From NCBI RefSeq assembly GCF_002901825.1, contig NZ_PPQD01000017.1, forward strand, positions 186,001 through 250,000: a DNA stretch of 64,000 nt, read 5' to 3'. The notes beneath the pieces are model-generated. The model ran no database searches. It was not told where the DNA came from and was given only the letters and a program-made list of their open reading frames with translations. How positions within the stretch are numbered: position 1 is the first letter of the stretch; every line of letters begins with the position of its first letter. This document shows, piece after piece, positions 9,401-17,780 of this stretch. Source of the DNA: Mammaliicoccus sciuri. GTDB lineage: Bacteria; Bacillota; Bacilli; Staphylococcales; Staphylococcaceae. The position numbers and the translations under genes are program-made.

Positions 9401-9666
9401 TTGATTATGCTAATACTCAAAAACCATTACTCTTCTTCACATATGATTTAGAGCATTATAAAGATAATTTAAGAGGATTCTATATGAACTTCGAAGACGA
9501 AGCACCAGGACCATTATTAAAAGACAATGAAAGTTTAATTGATGCTATTCAGAATATAGAAACGGTTAATGAATCATATAAAGATAAGTATGATAAATTC
9601 TATGAAAAATTCTGCTCATTTGAAAAAGGAACAGCAACGAAACAAATAGTCGATAAATTATTTTAA
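6475..9666 (+). CDS. Tandem two-domain CDP-glycerol/ribitol phosphotransferase
   Basis: The protein is 1063 residues, about twice the usual TagF/TarL length. After an N-terminal beta-rich region (1-270) comes a first Glyphos_transf domain with QHGVLGAKNL near 405 and TDYSSVAFDF near 562. A second domain has WHGTPLKKML near 795, GYPRNDIF, YAPTFRDDE and TDYSSVMFDYA near 968. Both keep the His and the DYSS(V) phosphate-binding loop; the first has QHG in place of WHG. The second domain resembles the upstream 496-residue enzyme, so a duplication and fusion is likely. It could be a processive polymerase or a bifunctional primer/polymerase. Inner-membrane face, using CDP-glycerol from TagD. Confidence 0.88.
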   Translation: MKILNIYQESELLIFEFDQTLDNIKNVYIKNEFDEIMVPQSNIKNQFKINLNEVLEKFSQYDRETIFILLEQSDGITQSIQKINIKKYEYYIQNFETIINDETTITPYITKNGIIQFTLKPELPVSTYFARRHIDKIVINNKQAFLKGKFSIQNSTLEYAHLRITSRLSENEIEIPLEPTVFNVYKKLNSTSYDFEIDILNELKQYLANDFDSEDIIDIFLSIKVKEFKNVIDVKLGNPRIMVERFAKGEVSIDLGQTVKTAIPYFTMKGRNLSFRINEYAKEDYAAYKKLMHDYPTLIKNNLNKNKVWVIGEKSYKAQDNGYHFFKYMRTEHPNEEVYYVIDKNSEERKNVEPYGNVIDFKSKEHFEVMIKADVICSTHHTELLFPSHEASYVKKIRAKRVFLQHGVLGAKNLTQINGKQLKDFNVDMFITSSNREKQIVNRDLLFDSYQAKVTGLSRFDELFKENVEVKNQILIIPTWRDWITNINSLLESDYLQNYNDLLNRPEWKTISQSKNVDIIFCLHPNMQAFVEYFDIPDYIKVIRQGEVDVQLLIKESKLMITDYSSVAFDFSFLEKPVIYYQFDRDRFIGKLPSHLDLDKELPGRIVDNVEAVIEAASHYVDNGFKNEQQIINKANNFVAYKDTNNSQRIYEEAKSFKRRNIIKDALKYDILSQHVFKRFRRHKNYFDIMSYMNKFLVRFGKMDEKLIVIESNLGKQVTDSPKMIYDQIKALDKGYKIVWVSNKIYPFDDENVITVKRLSPSYYKYLSIAKYWINNQNFPHYIEKKKNTTYIQTWHGTPLKKMLNDVDDFKGRDEGYIDRINRSVSQWDYLVSPSPYATSCFKSAFNFKKEMLEVGYPRNDIFYENDIEEKQHIIKRKLSIPKDKKVILYAPTFRDDEVSSAKKHLINLKLDLHQMKEKLGDEYVLLLRPHIIISNNIIIDKSLEGFIYNVASYEDISDLYLISDICITDYSSVMFDYANTQKPLLFFTYDLEHYKDNLRGFYMNFEDEAPGPLLKDNESLIDAIQNIETVNESYKDKYDKFYEKFCSFEKGTATKQIVDKLF

Positions 9667-9672
9667 ATAAAC

Positions 9673-9717
9673 AAAAAGCAGAACTGACGCTGTAATTGTG
9701 TATCAGTTCTGCTTTTT
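9673..9717 (+). terminator. Bidirectional terminator
   Basis: Stem 9673-9687 with 9703-9717 (AAAAAGCAGAACTGA arms). The poly-A and poly-T ends make it work on both strands, between the converging polymerase gene and the TarS-like gene. Confidence 0.9.
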
Positions 9718-11145
9718 TTATTTATTTGTTAACTTTAAAGAAAGGTTTCCATTTATAGTAGGGTAGAAAATACCATTTTTATCTGTTAAATTGATTTTTT
9801 TGTCATAACCAAATTTAATATTTAAATGCTTAAATCCATCATATACGATGATACAGTTGTAAATTGCTGCTGGTTTATTATTGATTTCAATTTTAGGTAT
9901 TGAGATGGTTAAGAGGTTATCTTGTACATCTATATTCTCAATAACGATATCATCTTTGTAAACTTTTCGAGACATAAGAGACAAGTTACATATTTTGTCA
10001 GTATCAACACCGTCTATTTCAATTTGTATTTTAATGGATTTGTCTAATTCAGCTATATTTAATAACGTTGACTGTTGAAATGGTATTGTGAATCTTTCAT
10101 TAGCATCAGTTAATAATGTCTGTTTTTGTTGCTTTTGAATGATTTTAGGTTGTTTTTTCAGCCAAGTAAAGAAATTCATAAATGACTCATAATCATTATT
10201 TTGAATAAACTTAATTGCGTCTGTATATTCTTGACTGATTGTTTGAATGATATCAGCTTTTATATATGATTGATTGAAAAGTTCGTTCAGTTGTTTAAAA
10301 TAATTAACTTGTTGCTTTTTATCACTATTTAGGAATACATGACTATTACAACTTTTCAGTAGATCATATTCTAAAAAACGATTTAACAATCGAATGTTTT
10401 TAGAGTTTGATTCTTGTTCTAGTAAATGATGAATAATTTCTAAATCTGAAGCACGTTTTTCATAGAAATCTACACCTCTTGTAAGTGATTCATTAGATGT
10501 TGTTCTGTCAATGATTGAACAATTATCTGTCACTGTAGATACATTATTAATATAAGGACTTAAATATGTGAAAAACATTTTGTCTTCCCCAAAATGTAAG
10601 TTTTCTGGGAACTTTATATTGTGTCTTTTAATATGACTCAGTTTAATAAATTTTGATGGCGGACCAAAGTGATTATATATATATGGGATGTCATTGATGT
10701 TATAATTATAACGATTATTATTACTCATAAATCTGGCATGTACTGTTAAAGAATGGTCATTTTGGCGTAATGTTCTACCAACAATCATGTCTGATTTAAG
10801 TAGTTTATCGTCATTAGCAATTCTTGCTAATATATCTGTTGCTAAATAATCATCTGCATCTAGAAAATAAATATATTGACCTGTTGCTTCTTCAATACCG
10901 ATATTACGAGGTTTTGAAGGGCCACCTGAATTTTCATCTAAAATGATAAATTTGATATTTTTAGCTTCATAGTTTTGAATTAAGTTTTGAGTATTATCTG
11001 TAGAATGATCGTCTACAATGATGATTTCGTAATATTTTTTATCTAGTGATTGATTTAATATTGAATCAATTGCACGTTCTATTTTATCTTCATTATTATA
11101 TGATGTGACAATAATAGAAAAAAGCTTTTTACTTTTGAATAACAT
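9718..11145 (-). CDS. TarS/TarP-like GT2 glycosyltransferase
   Basis: This 475-residue GT2 enzyme probably decorates teichoic acid with GlcNAc or another sugar in the cytoplasm. The GT-A fold starts at residue 8 (FSIIVTSYNNE), with VDDHSTDN at 45-52, the GGPSKPRN motif at 74-81 that I recall from TarS and TarP, and LDADDY at 95-100 as the DxD-type motif. The C-terminal 150 residues are beta-rich, like the TarS trimerisation region. TarS is longer (about 573) and TarP shorter (about 327), so the exact counterpart is open. It is transcribed against its neighbours, with a divergent promoter region shared with the gene at 11281. Confidence 0.75.
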   Translation of the reverse strand: MLFKSKKLFSIIVTSYNNEDKIERAIDSILNQSLDKKYYEIIIVDDHSTDNTQNLIQNYEAKNIKFIILDENSGGPSKPRNIGIEEATGQYIYFLDADDYLATDILARIANDDKLLKSDMIVGRTLRQNDHSLTVHARFMSNNNRYNYNINDIPYIYNHFGPPSKFIKLSHIKRHNIKFPENLHFGEDKMFFTYLSPYINNVSTVTDNCSIIDRTTSNESLTRGVDFYEKRASDLEIIHHLLEQESNSKNIRLLNRFLEYDLLKSCNSHVFLNSDKKQQVNYFKQLNELFNQSYIKADIIQTISQEYTDAIKFIQNNDYESFMNFFTWLKKQPKIIQKQQKQTLLTDANERFTIPFQQSTLLNIAELDKSIKIQIEIDGVDTDKICNLSLMSRKVYKDDIVIENIDVQDNLLTISIPKIEINNKPAAIYNCIIVYDGFKHLNIKFGYDKKINLTDKNGIFYPTINGNLSLKLTNK

Positions 11146-11183
11146 AAGTTAACTCCATTCGTTAAAAAATCAAATTGTATAAG

Positions 11184-11209
11184 CAATGTGGCATATTTGT
11201 CTCACATTG
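11184..11209. promoter_or_regulatory. Inverted repeat in a divergent promoter region
   Basis: CAATGTG (11184-11190) and CACATTG (11203-11209) form a perfect 7-bp inverted repeat with a 12-bp gap. It is roughly midway between the starts of the TarS-like gene and the polymerase at 11281. It may be an operator for both; the regulator is unknown. Confidence 0.35.
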
Positions 11210-11280
11210 TTTATATAATGTAATATGAATAAATAGAGAAGTCAATTTATTGTATTAACTTAAAATATATGAGGTGTAAA

Positions 11281-12954
11281 ATGATTAAAATTATAAATAT
11301 TCATGACCAGCATAATTTGGAAAAATATATAATTGCAGAATGTCGTGAAGAAAATCATATTATTTTAATAGATAGATATACGCAAGTTAGGGAAGAAGTG
11401 TTGAACAATTTAGAGTTGGATAACCAATCTTATATGGTTGATTATACAAACAATGGTTATTATACAAACGATAGTAGATATATGGGGAAGGCATTTATTA
11501 CTGTTGCTGATTGGTTTAATAATATTACGCTTCAACCAAATATTATTTTTAAGAAAGATGAGCTATTATGGCTAATTTCTAATTATAAGTGGGAAACAAT
11601 ATTTGATATTACATTGAACGCGATTTTCCACTTGGATGAAATTAAGATTGATTCTCACGTTATTTTTGATTATGTTCATCAAAGTAAACCAAGTGCAAAC
11701 TGTTTAGCAGCATTTAAAAATGAAAGTCTCAGTTATGAAGAAAAATTCTATTTAAACAAATTTGCACTTTTAAATGGTATAACGCCATTATTTAAGGCGA
11801 AAGAGACAAGGCTTCCTTCTATCGCAAGAACAATTGATAAAGTCATGTTAAAATCACAATTTCAATTACCTAAAATTGCGTATCAAAAATTAAATCATAC
11901 GGCACTACAAAAACAAATGAAGGCAATTAATATTTATGACAAAGATCAATCGAAAATAAAGCCACATATTGTATTTTTAGGTTTCGATTATGGTTACAGA
12001 GGTAATTCAAAATATTTATTTGAGTATTTAGTAAAACAACACCCTAAATATACTGTTTACTTTATTACGGACCAAGAAAAGGGTGATCACTTTGTGTCAC
12101 CATCTCATTCTGATACGAAACAAATTATAGAAGAAGCTAATGTAGTGATACTTGAAAGCTACTTGCCAGATGATTTTAAGCCTAATGGTACGATCATTCA
12201 GTTATGGCACGGTACACCTTTAAAACGACTATTTTTAGATAGCAAAGAACCTAAACAAAATATTGATATTTATAATTATAGAGCACGTAAATATAATAAG
12301 TTAATTAAACAAGATTATTTTATAACAGATGTAGAATCTATAAATAATGTATTTAAATCTGCATTTCCATTGGAAGAAACAGAAATTGTTGCATGTGGTT
12401 ATCCTAGAAATGAATATTTATTAGAGCAACACACAAATTCAAATGAAATAAATAAAATCAAACAACAGTTAAATTTAAATACTGAAAAGGAAACAATTCT
12501 GTATACGCCGACATGGAGAGATAATCAAGAAGAAGAATTTTTATTAGAATTTACAGATGAGATGAAAGCGAAATATAACATCATTTATAAATATCACGAA
12601 GAAGATCATGCTAATAAACAGCATAATTATATCGATACAAGACAGTTTGAAACACAACAATTACTACTTGTTTCTGACATTGTAATCAGTGATTATTCTT
12701 CAATAGTATTTGATGCATTAACTATTGATAAAAAAGTGTACTTATATACACCAGATTTTAATAATTATGATTATAACCGTGGTTTATATAAAGAAGTTTA
12801 TGAAACTATCAATGATAATCAATATTTTGAACAGTCATTATTGTTTAATGCAATTATGAATGACGATTATCATACGATTAGTGATCAATTTATCAACAAA
12901 AATAATCAGTCATACGAAACTATCACGCAATTGATAGAACAAGCTATGGACTGA
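11281..12954 (+). CDS. TarL/TagF-type teichoic acid polymerase
   Basis: A 557-residue Glyphos_transf enzyme, close to the length I recall for S. aureus TarL/TarK (about 562). The N-terminal 220 residues are a family-specific region. The catalytic part has LWHGTPLKRLF near 306, CGYPRNEYL, YTPTWRDNQ and ISDYSSIVFDAL near 468. An ATG 12 nt upstream (11269) overlaps the ribosome site GAGGTG (11271-11276), so the start at 11281 is preferred. It differs clearly from the two enzymes at 4988 and 6475, so it may use another donor such as CDP-ribitol or build a different chain segment. No tarI/tarJ ribitol genes lie in the window. It is followed 14 nt later by a GT4 gene. Confidence 0.85.
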   Translation: MIKIINIHDQHNLEKYIIAECREENHIILIDRYTQVREEVLNNLELDNQSYMVDYTNNGYYTNDSRYMGKAFITVADWFNNITLQPNIIFKKDELLWLISNYKWETIFDITLNAIFHLDEIKIDSHVIFDYVHQSKPSANCLAAFKNESLSYEEKFYLNKFALLNGITPLFKAKETRLPSIARTIDKVMLKSQFQLPKIAYQKLNHTALQKQMKAINIYDKDQSKIKPHIVFLGFDYGYRGNSKYLFEYLVKQHPKYTVYFITDQEKGDHFVSPSHSDTKQIIEEANVVILESYLPDDFKPNGTIIQLWHGTPLKRLFLDSKEPKQNIDIYNYRARKYNKLIKQDYFITDVESINNVFKSAFPLEETEIVACGYPRNEYLLEQHTNSNEINKIKQQLNLNTEKETILYTPTWRDNQEEEFLLEFTDEMKAKYNIIYKYHEEDHANKQHNYIDTRQFETQQLLLVSDIVISDYSSIVFDALTIDKKVYLYTPDFNNYDYNRGLYKEVYETINDNQYFEQSLLFNAIMNDDYHTISDQFINKNNQSYETITQLIEQAMD

Positions 12955-12968
12955 AAAGGGGTATTTAT

Positions 12969-14135
12969 ATGAAATCTTTTACATTTTTAGTGCACAATAT
13001 TTATCATATGGGTGGGACGACGAAATCGATTTCTAATCTGGCAAATAAATTAAGTGAAAAAGGTCACTCTGTTAAAATATTGTCAGTATTTAAAGCGAGT
13101 GATGAACCTTATTTTAAGTTGCATGAAAATATTGAAATTCAACCCATTATTGAATATAACAAAACTATCAAAGGTTTAAAAAATATATTTGTAAATAGAA
13201 TCAATAAGTATACACCTTTTTTGAGTCCTAAAATTATTCATCCGTCTGAACCTGGACTTCATCAATTTTCAAGTTATATTGAGCAACAAATTGTTAAAGC
13301 CATTCAGAATGTGAATGCAGATATTATTGTAGGTACACGTGCAAGTTACAATATACTTGTTAGTAAATATGCAAGTCAGTCGGTATTTAAAATTGGTATG
13401 GAACATATGTATTTACATGCACATGATGAGCATTATCAAAAAGATATACTTAAAAGTTATGAACAACTTGATTTAGTTACGACATTAACTAAAGAAGACC
13501 AACAAGATTATCAACAAGGTTTAACTCACACTAAAGTAATCATTGTTCCAAATATACTAAAAGAAACTCAATATAACGTAGATAAGCAAAATACAATTGT
13601 TGCTGCAGGTAGATTTGAGCATGAAAAAGGGTTTGATTTGTTACTGAATAGTATCAATTTAATTCAAGACACAATGCGAAAATACCAATTTCAATTAGAA
13701 TTATATGGAGATGGACAAGAAAAAGAACAATACCACCAATTGATCAATCAATATAATATTCAAGATATTGTGAAACTTAAGCCTACTACAAACGCATTAT
13801 CACAAGTATTAGCTGAAAGTAAGATTACGGCTGTTCCATCTAGAGTTGAAGGATTTGGACTTGTTATATTAGAGGCTATGTATCAACGAAATGTAGTTAT
13901 CAGTTATAAAGGATGTTATGGTCCTGAATTTCTAATTGAAAATCAGAAAAACGGTTATTTAGTAGACTATCAAGATGCTAAACAATATGGAGAGCAACTT
14001 GCAAATGTCATTGAAAATTATCATCATCATGATGTTCAAAATGTCATTCAAAAAGGTATAGAAAGAAGTAACGATTTCGACGGTGATGTCATTTATGAGC
14101 AATTCATGAAAGATTTATACAAGCACTTTAAATAA
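12969..14135 (+). CDS. GT4 family glycosyltransferase
   Basis: A 388-residue GT-B enzyme. The N-terminal Rossmann domain starts with HNIYHMGGTTKS (acceptor-side glycine loop). The C-terminal domain has VAAGRFEHEKGFDLL and the EGFGLVILEAM block near 293, the E-x7-E nucleotide-sugar site of retaining GT4 transferases. It probably adds a hexose to teichoic acid in the cytoplasm, like TagE or TarM. A GGGG ribosome site precedes the ATG, and the gap to the polymerase gene is 14 nt, so they are probably co-transcribed. The sugar is unknown. Confidence 0.85.
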   Translation: MKSFTFLVHNIYHMGGTTKSISNLANKLSEKGHSVKILSVFKASDEPYFKLHENIEIQPIIEYNKTIKGLKNIFVNRINKYTPFLSPKIIHPSEPGLHQFSSYIEQQIVKAIQNVNADIIVGTRASYNILVSKYASQSVFKIGMEHMYLHAHDEHYQKDILKSYEQLDLVTTLTKEDQQDYQQGLTHTKVIIVPNILKETQYNVDKQNTIVAAGRFEHEKGFDLLLNSINLIQDTMRKYQFQLELYGDGQEKEQYHQLINQYNIQDIVKLKPTTNALSQVLAESKITAVPSRVEGFGLVILEAMYQRNVVISYKGCYGPEFLIENQKNGYLVDYQDAKQYGEQLANVIENYHHHDVQNVIQKGIERSNDFDGDVIYEQFMKDLYKHFK

Positions 14136-14146
14136 GATGAAATCTC

Positions 14147-14180
14147 AATCCCTAACAAGCTAATTGTTAGGGATTTTTTA
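14147..14180 (+). terminator. Rho-independent terminator
   Basis: A perfect 12-bp stem, AATCCCTAACAA (14147-14158) with TTGTTAGGGATT (14164-14175), then T residues. It ends the polymerase-GT4 transcript. Confidence 0.92.
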
Positions 14181-14186
14181 ATAGGG

Positions 14187-14203
14187 TGTTAAGATATTGT
14201 AAA
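14187..14203 (+). promoter_or_regulatory. Candidate WalR box
   Basis: TGTTAA-N5-TGTAAA matches TGTWAH-N5-TGTWAH at all defined positions. It lies 77 bp before the start of the second acyltransferase. The first paralogue carries the same type of box in the opposite orientation. A TATAAT at 14256-14261 may be the -10, though it lies very close to the start codon. Confidence 0.45.
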
Positions 14204-14280
14204 TATTAATTAATTGCCTTTCTTATAAATATCCTTATATATATACTTACAACTGTATAATACTTAAAGGAGATTTTAAT

Positions 14281-16269
14281 ATGCAGACAAATCCTATTAA
14301 TCTAGACAAAAAATTTAGACCTGAAATTGAAGGGCTAAGAGTTATTGCAGCATTATTAGTTGCAATATATCATATTTGGTTTGGGAAAGTGTCTGGAGGC
14401 ATCGATGTATTTTTCGTTGTTTCAGGATTCTTAATTACCACTTCCATTATTTCAAAATACAATAAAACAGGATCATTTAAATTTATACCTTACATAACAG
14501 GATTAATTAAACGATTATTTCCTTCTGTTATAACAGTTTTACTTGTAACAGTTATCTTAAGCTTTTTCTTATTACCAGAGTCAATACTAGGCAAAACGAT
14601 AAAAGAAATCATTGCTTCATTATTTTATTATCAAAATTGGCAACTCGCTTTATCGAGTACAGATTATTTAAATAAAGATCAAATGAAGACACCAGTTGAA
14701 CATTTTTGGGCAATGTCGATTCAAGGTCAATTCTATATTATTTGGTTTGTCATCTTTAGTTTGATTTTTATGTTATATAAAAAATACACCAACTTAAAAA
14801 TTATTAATGTAATTAACCTTTGTTTAGGTACATTATTTATCGTTTCGTTGTCGTATTCCATTTATTTAACGCACGTCAATCAACCTTGGGCATATTTCCA
14901 TACATTTACAAGAGTTTGGGAATTCTCACTCGGCGGATTATTAGCAATCAATCTTAATAAAATTAAAATTAACCGTGTAGTAGCAAGTTTGATTGGATGG
15001 TTAGGTTTAATAGGCTTGATCTTAACAGGTATTATTTTTAATGTATCAACAATGTTTCCCGGGTTTATTGCATTATGGCCAATGTTATGTGCCGTATTTA
15101 TACTTGTTTCCGGTAACTATGAAACTAAATATGGTGTTAAGGAATTCTTAGGCTCGTCTATCATGGTAAAGGTTGGAGGATTGTCATTTGGTTTATATTT
15201 ATGGCATTGGGTGATTTTATCATTTTATCAATATCATAATAATGAACGACCTGGAATTGTATTAGGTATTTGTATGATTTTACTATCATGGTTATTATCA
15301 TATTTAATGACACGTTATATTGAAAAACCAATCAGATCAGTATCTTCTAATAAAATTGCATTCAAAAAATTAGGCATTGGATTAGTGATACAGTTATTGG
15401 CAATCGCATCTTTATATTTCGTTATTTTTAATAATCCTTTTGAAAAAGAAAAGGTAGCATTGAGTGAAAATTATCCCGGTGCAATGGCAGTAGAAAAGCA
15501 TGTGAAAGTTAAAGAAGATGTAGAAGCGATACCAGAGTTTTCAAAAATCAGAAATGAATCACCTGATTCTACAAGAGACAAAGTTCATCAAAAAATAGGT
15601 GAATCAAAAGTTCTAGTAGGAGAGTACGGTAAAAAAGAAAACTATGATAAGACAATTGCCTTAGTAGGGAGTTCTCATGCACAACATTGGTTAGGCGCAC
15701 TACAAAAAGCAGCTGAAGAAGGAAATTATAGAGTATTAAGCATGACGAAAAGTGGCTGTGTATTAACAACGAAAGACAGTGACCAAGATTGTACCGATTG
15801 GAATAAAAATTTAATTAAAGAACTTGATAAGCAAGACGTTGATTTAGTTGTAACAACTGCAGATTCAAGTACAGATGTAAATGGACAAATCGATCCATTA
15901 CAATTAAAACAATATCAAAACATTACAAATACAAAAACACCGATTATGGCAATAAGGGATAATCCAAGATATGAGTTTAATGTCCCAGAAACTTTAGATA
16001 AATTTGGAGAACAAGAAACGATTCAGAAGATGAATGCTAAACAACACTTACCAAAAGTATCTAAATGGGAACAACTTGATCAAAAGCCAGAAGATACTAA
16101 ATATGTAGACTATACATCGTATTTCAAAGTAAATGGAAAGTTTGCGCCAGTTATAGGTAATGTTATTGTATATATGGATAAAGGACATATATCAAATAGT
16201 TACTCCAAAACGTTTGGTCCTAAAATAAAGAAAGATATCGAACAATACTTTAAAGAACTCAATCATTAA
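14281..16269 (+). CDS. OatA-like O-acyltransferase (acyltransferase-3 + SGNH), copy 2
   Basis: A 662-residue paralogue of the protein at 1135. The first 370 residues are nearly the same, with RPEIEGLR, AIYHIW, IDVFFVVSGFLIT and about ten membrane helices. The SGNH-like part has LVGSSHAQHW near 461 and MDKGHISNSYS near 635. Unlike copy 1 it has two cysteines about 12 residues apart in the loop after the catalytic block (SGCVLTT...DQDCTDW), which could form a disulfide outside the cell. It probably O-acetylates a wall polymer. AAAGGAG at 14266-14272 sets the start. It is transcribed alone, between two terminators. Confidence 0.9.
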   Translation: MQTNPINLDKKFRPEIEGLRVIAALLVAIYHIWFGKVSGGIDVFFVVSGFLITTSIISKYNKTGSFKFIPYITGLIKRLFPSVITVLLVTVILSFFLLPESILGKTIKEIIASLFYYQNWQLALSSTDYLNKDQMKTPVEHFWAMSIQGQFYIIWFVIFSLIFMLYKKYTNLKIINVINLCLGTLFIVSLSYSIYLTHVNQPWAYFHTFTRVWEFSLGGLLAINLNKIKINRVVASLIGWLGLIGLILTGIIFNVSTMFPGFIALWPMLCAVFILVSGNYETKYGVKEFLGSSIMVKVGGLSFGLYLWHWVILSFYQYHNNERPGIVLGICMILLSWLLSYLMTRYIEKPIRSVSSNKIAFKKLGIGLVIQLLAIASLYFVIFNNPFEKEKVALSENYPGAMAVEKHVKVKEDVEAIPEFSKIRNESPDSTRDKVHQKIGESKVLVGEYGKKENYDKTIALVGSSHAQHWLGALQKAAEEGNYRVLSMTKSGCVLTTKDSDQDCTDWNKNLIKELDKQDVDLVVTTADSSTDVNGQIDPLQLKQYQNITNTKTPIMAIRDNPRYEFNVPETLDKFGEQETIQKMNAKQHLPKVSKWEQLDQKPEDTKYVDYTSYFKVNGKFAPVIGNVIVYMDKGHISNSYSKTFGPKIKKDIEQYFKELNH

Positions 16270-16320
16270 TAAAAAAAGTACCTTAATCATATGATTTTAT
16301 ATGATTGAGGTACTTTTTTT
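16270..16320 (+). terminator. Rho-independent terminator
   Basis: A long stem with arms around AAAAAAAGTACCT and AGGTACTTTTTTT plus an inner ATCATAT/ATATGAT, followed by T7. It separates the second acyltransferase from wecC. Confidence 0.9.
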
Positions 16321-16339
16321 ACACGAAATATTGAGCAAT

Positions 16340-16420
16340 TGTAAATAATGATAAAAGAGTGTAAACCCTTCCTTAAGTATCTGTTAAACGACTGTTTATT
16401 GTTTTCATAGAAGTTACAAT
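16340..16420 (+). promoter_or_regulatory. Promoter region of the wecC operon
   Basis: It holds a TGTAAA pair at 16340 and 16360 (20-bp period, as before the gene at 4988). A near WalR box, TGTTAA-N5-TGTTTA, lies at 16382-16398 with one mismatch. TACAAT at 16415-16420 is a likely -10, and the second WalR-like half overlaps the -35 position. Regulation is inferred only. Confidence 0.4.
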
Positions 16421-16478
16421 ATATTTAACATTACGAAAGTAATAGCTTAACAATTAATTATTAAAGGATGGATATAAT

Positions 16479-17762
16479 ATGAAATTAACTACTATTGGTT
16501 TAGGATACATTGGATTACCAACATCAATTATGTTTGCGAAACATGGTGTAGATGTTGTAGGTGTCGATATTAATAAAGAAGCAGTAGATAAATTAAATAA
16601 TGGTCAAATTCATATTGAAGAACCTGGTTTACAAGAAGCTTATGAAGAAGTGTTAGCTAAAAATAAATTTAAAGCAAGTATGCAACCTGAAAAAGCCGAT
16701 GCATTTATCATTGCAGTTCCAACACCAAATAATGATGATCAATACGAATCATGTGATATTTCATTAGTAATGGGTGCTGTTGAATCCATTGTACCATTTT
16801 TAGAAAAAGGTAATACTGTCATTGTAGAATCTACGATAGCACCAAGAACAACGGATGACCATGTTAAACCATATCTTGAAAGCCAAGGATTTGAAATTGG
16901 TAAAGATATATTCTTAGTACATTGTCCTGAAAGAGTGTTACCAGGAAAAATATTACATGAACTTATTCATAACAATCGAATTATTGGTGGTATAACGCCA
17001 GCATGTGTTGAAGCAGGTAAACGTGTATATGGAACATTCGTACAAGGTGAAATGATTGAAACAAATGCTAAGACAGCAGAAATGAGTAAGTTAATGGAAA
17101 ATACTTACCGTGACTTGAATATTGCGCTAGCAAATGAACTTGCGATGGTATGTAATCATTTAGATATTAACGTATTAGATGTTATTAAGATGGCGAATAA
17201 ACATCCACGTGTGAATATTCACTTACCAGGTCCAGGTGTTGGTGGTCACTGTTTAGCAGTTGATCCATACTTTATTATCGCTAAAGATCCAGAAACAACG
17301 AGTCTCATTCAAGAAGGTAGACGTATTAATCGTTCAATGCCTCAATATGTGATTAATGAGTCTAAGAAAATTTTAGAAACTTTAAATGGTCATAAGATTG
17401 TTGTATTTGGATTAACTTATAAAGGTGATGTAGACGATGTCAGAGAATCACCAGCATTTGATATTTATAATGATTTGAGAAAAGAAAATGATATTCAAGT
17501 AGAAGCATATGATCCACATGTTGAGCTAGGATTTGTCCAAAAAGATATTCAAAAAGCAGTTAAAGATGCGTCTCTTGTATTGATTTTAAGTGACCATTCA
17601 GAATTCAAAACTTTAGTAGATCAAGATTTTGAAGGTATGAAAGACAAAGTCATTTTCGATACGAAAAATGTTGTTCAATCACAATTTGAGCAAGTTAAAT
17701 ATTACAACTACGGTAATTTATATACTTTCGGAAAAGATATTGCACTTTCATTTAATAAGTAA
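16479..17762 (+). CDS. wecC: UDP-N-acetyl-D-mannosamine dehydrogenase
   Basis: It oxidises UDP-ManNAc twice with NAD+ to UDP-ManNAcA, a uronic-acid donor, in the cytoplasm. The 427 residues show the N-terminal Rossmann loop GLGYIGLPTS, the VHCPERVLPGK block, the GVGGHCLAVDPYFI block with the catalytic Cys, and the C-terminal GLTYKGDVDDVRESPA domain. That pattern is the WecC/CapO type; UDP-glucose dehydrogenase (TuaD) is less likely. It heads an eight-gene run through 27523 and starts with an AAAGGATGG ribosome site. No UDP-GlcNAc 2-epimerase lies in the window, so UDP-ManNAc must come from elsewhere. Confidence 0.9.
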   Translation: MKLTTIGLGYIGLPTSIMFAKHGVDVVGVDINKEAVDKLNNGQIHIEEPGLQEAYEEVLAKNKFKASMQPEKADAFIIAVPTPNNDDQYESCDISLVMGAVESIVPFLEKGNTVIVESTIAPRTTDDHVKPYLESQGFEIGKDIFLVHCPERVLPGKILHELIHNNRIIGGITPACVEAGKRVYGTFVQGEMIETNAKTAEMSKLMENTYRDLNIALANELAMVCNHLDINVLDVIKMANKHPRVNIHLPGPGVGGHCLAVDPYFIIAKDPETTSLIQEGRRINRSMPQYVINESKKILETLNGHKIVVFGLTYKGDVDDVRESPAFDIYNDLRKENDIQVEAYDPHVELGFVQKDIQKAVKDASLVLILSDHSEFKTLVDQDFEGMKDKVIFDTKNVVQSQFEQVKYYNYGNLYTFGKDIALSFNK

Positions 17763-17780
17763 AGATTGAGGGGTCTTCAT

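Noticed and set aside
17766..17780. Upstream TTG start for the GW-like protein
   Set aside because: The TTG overlaps the GAGGGG ribosome site, which serves the ATG at 17781.
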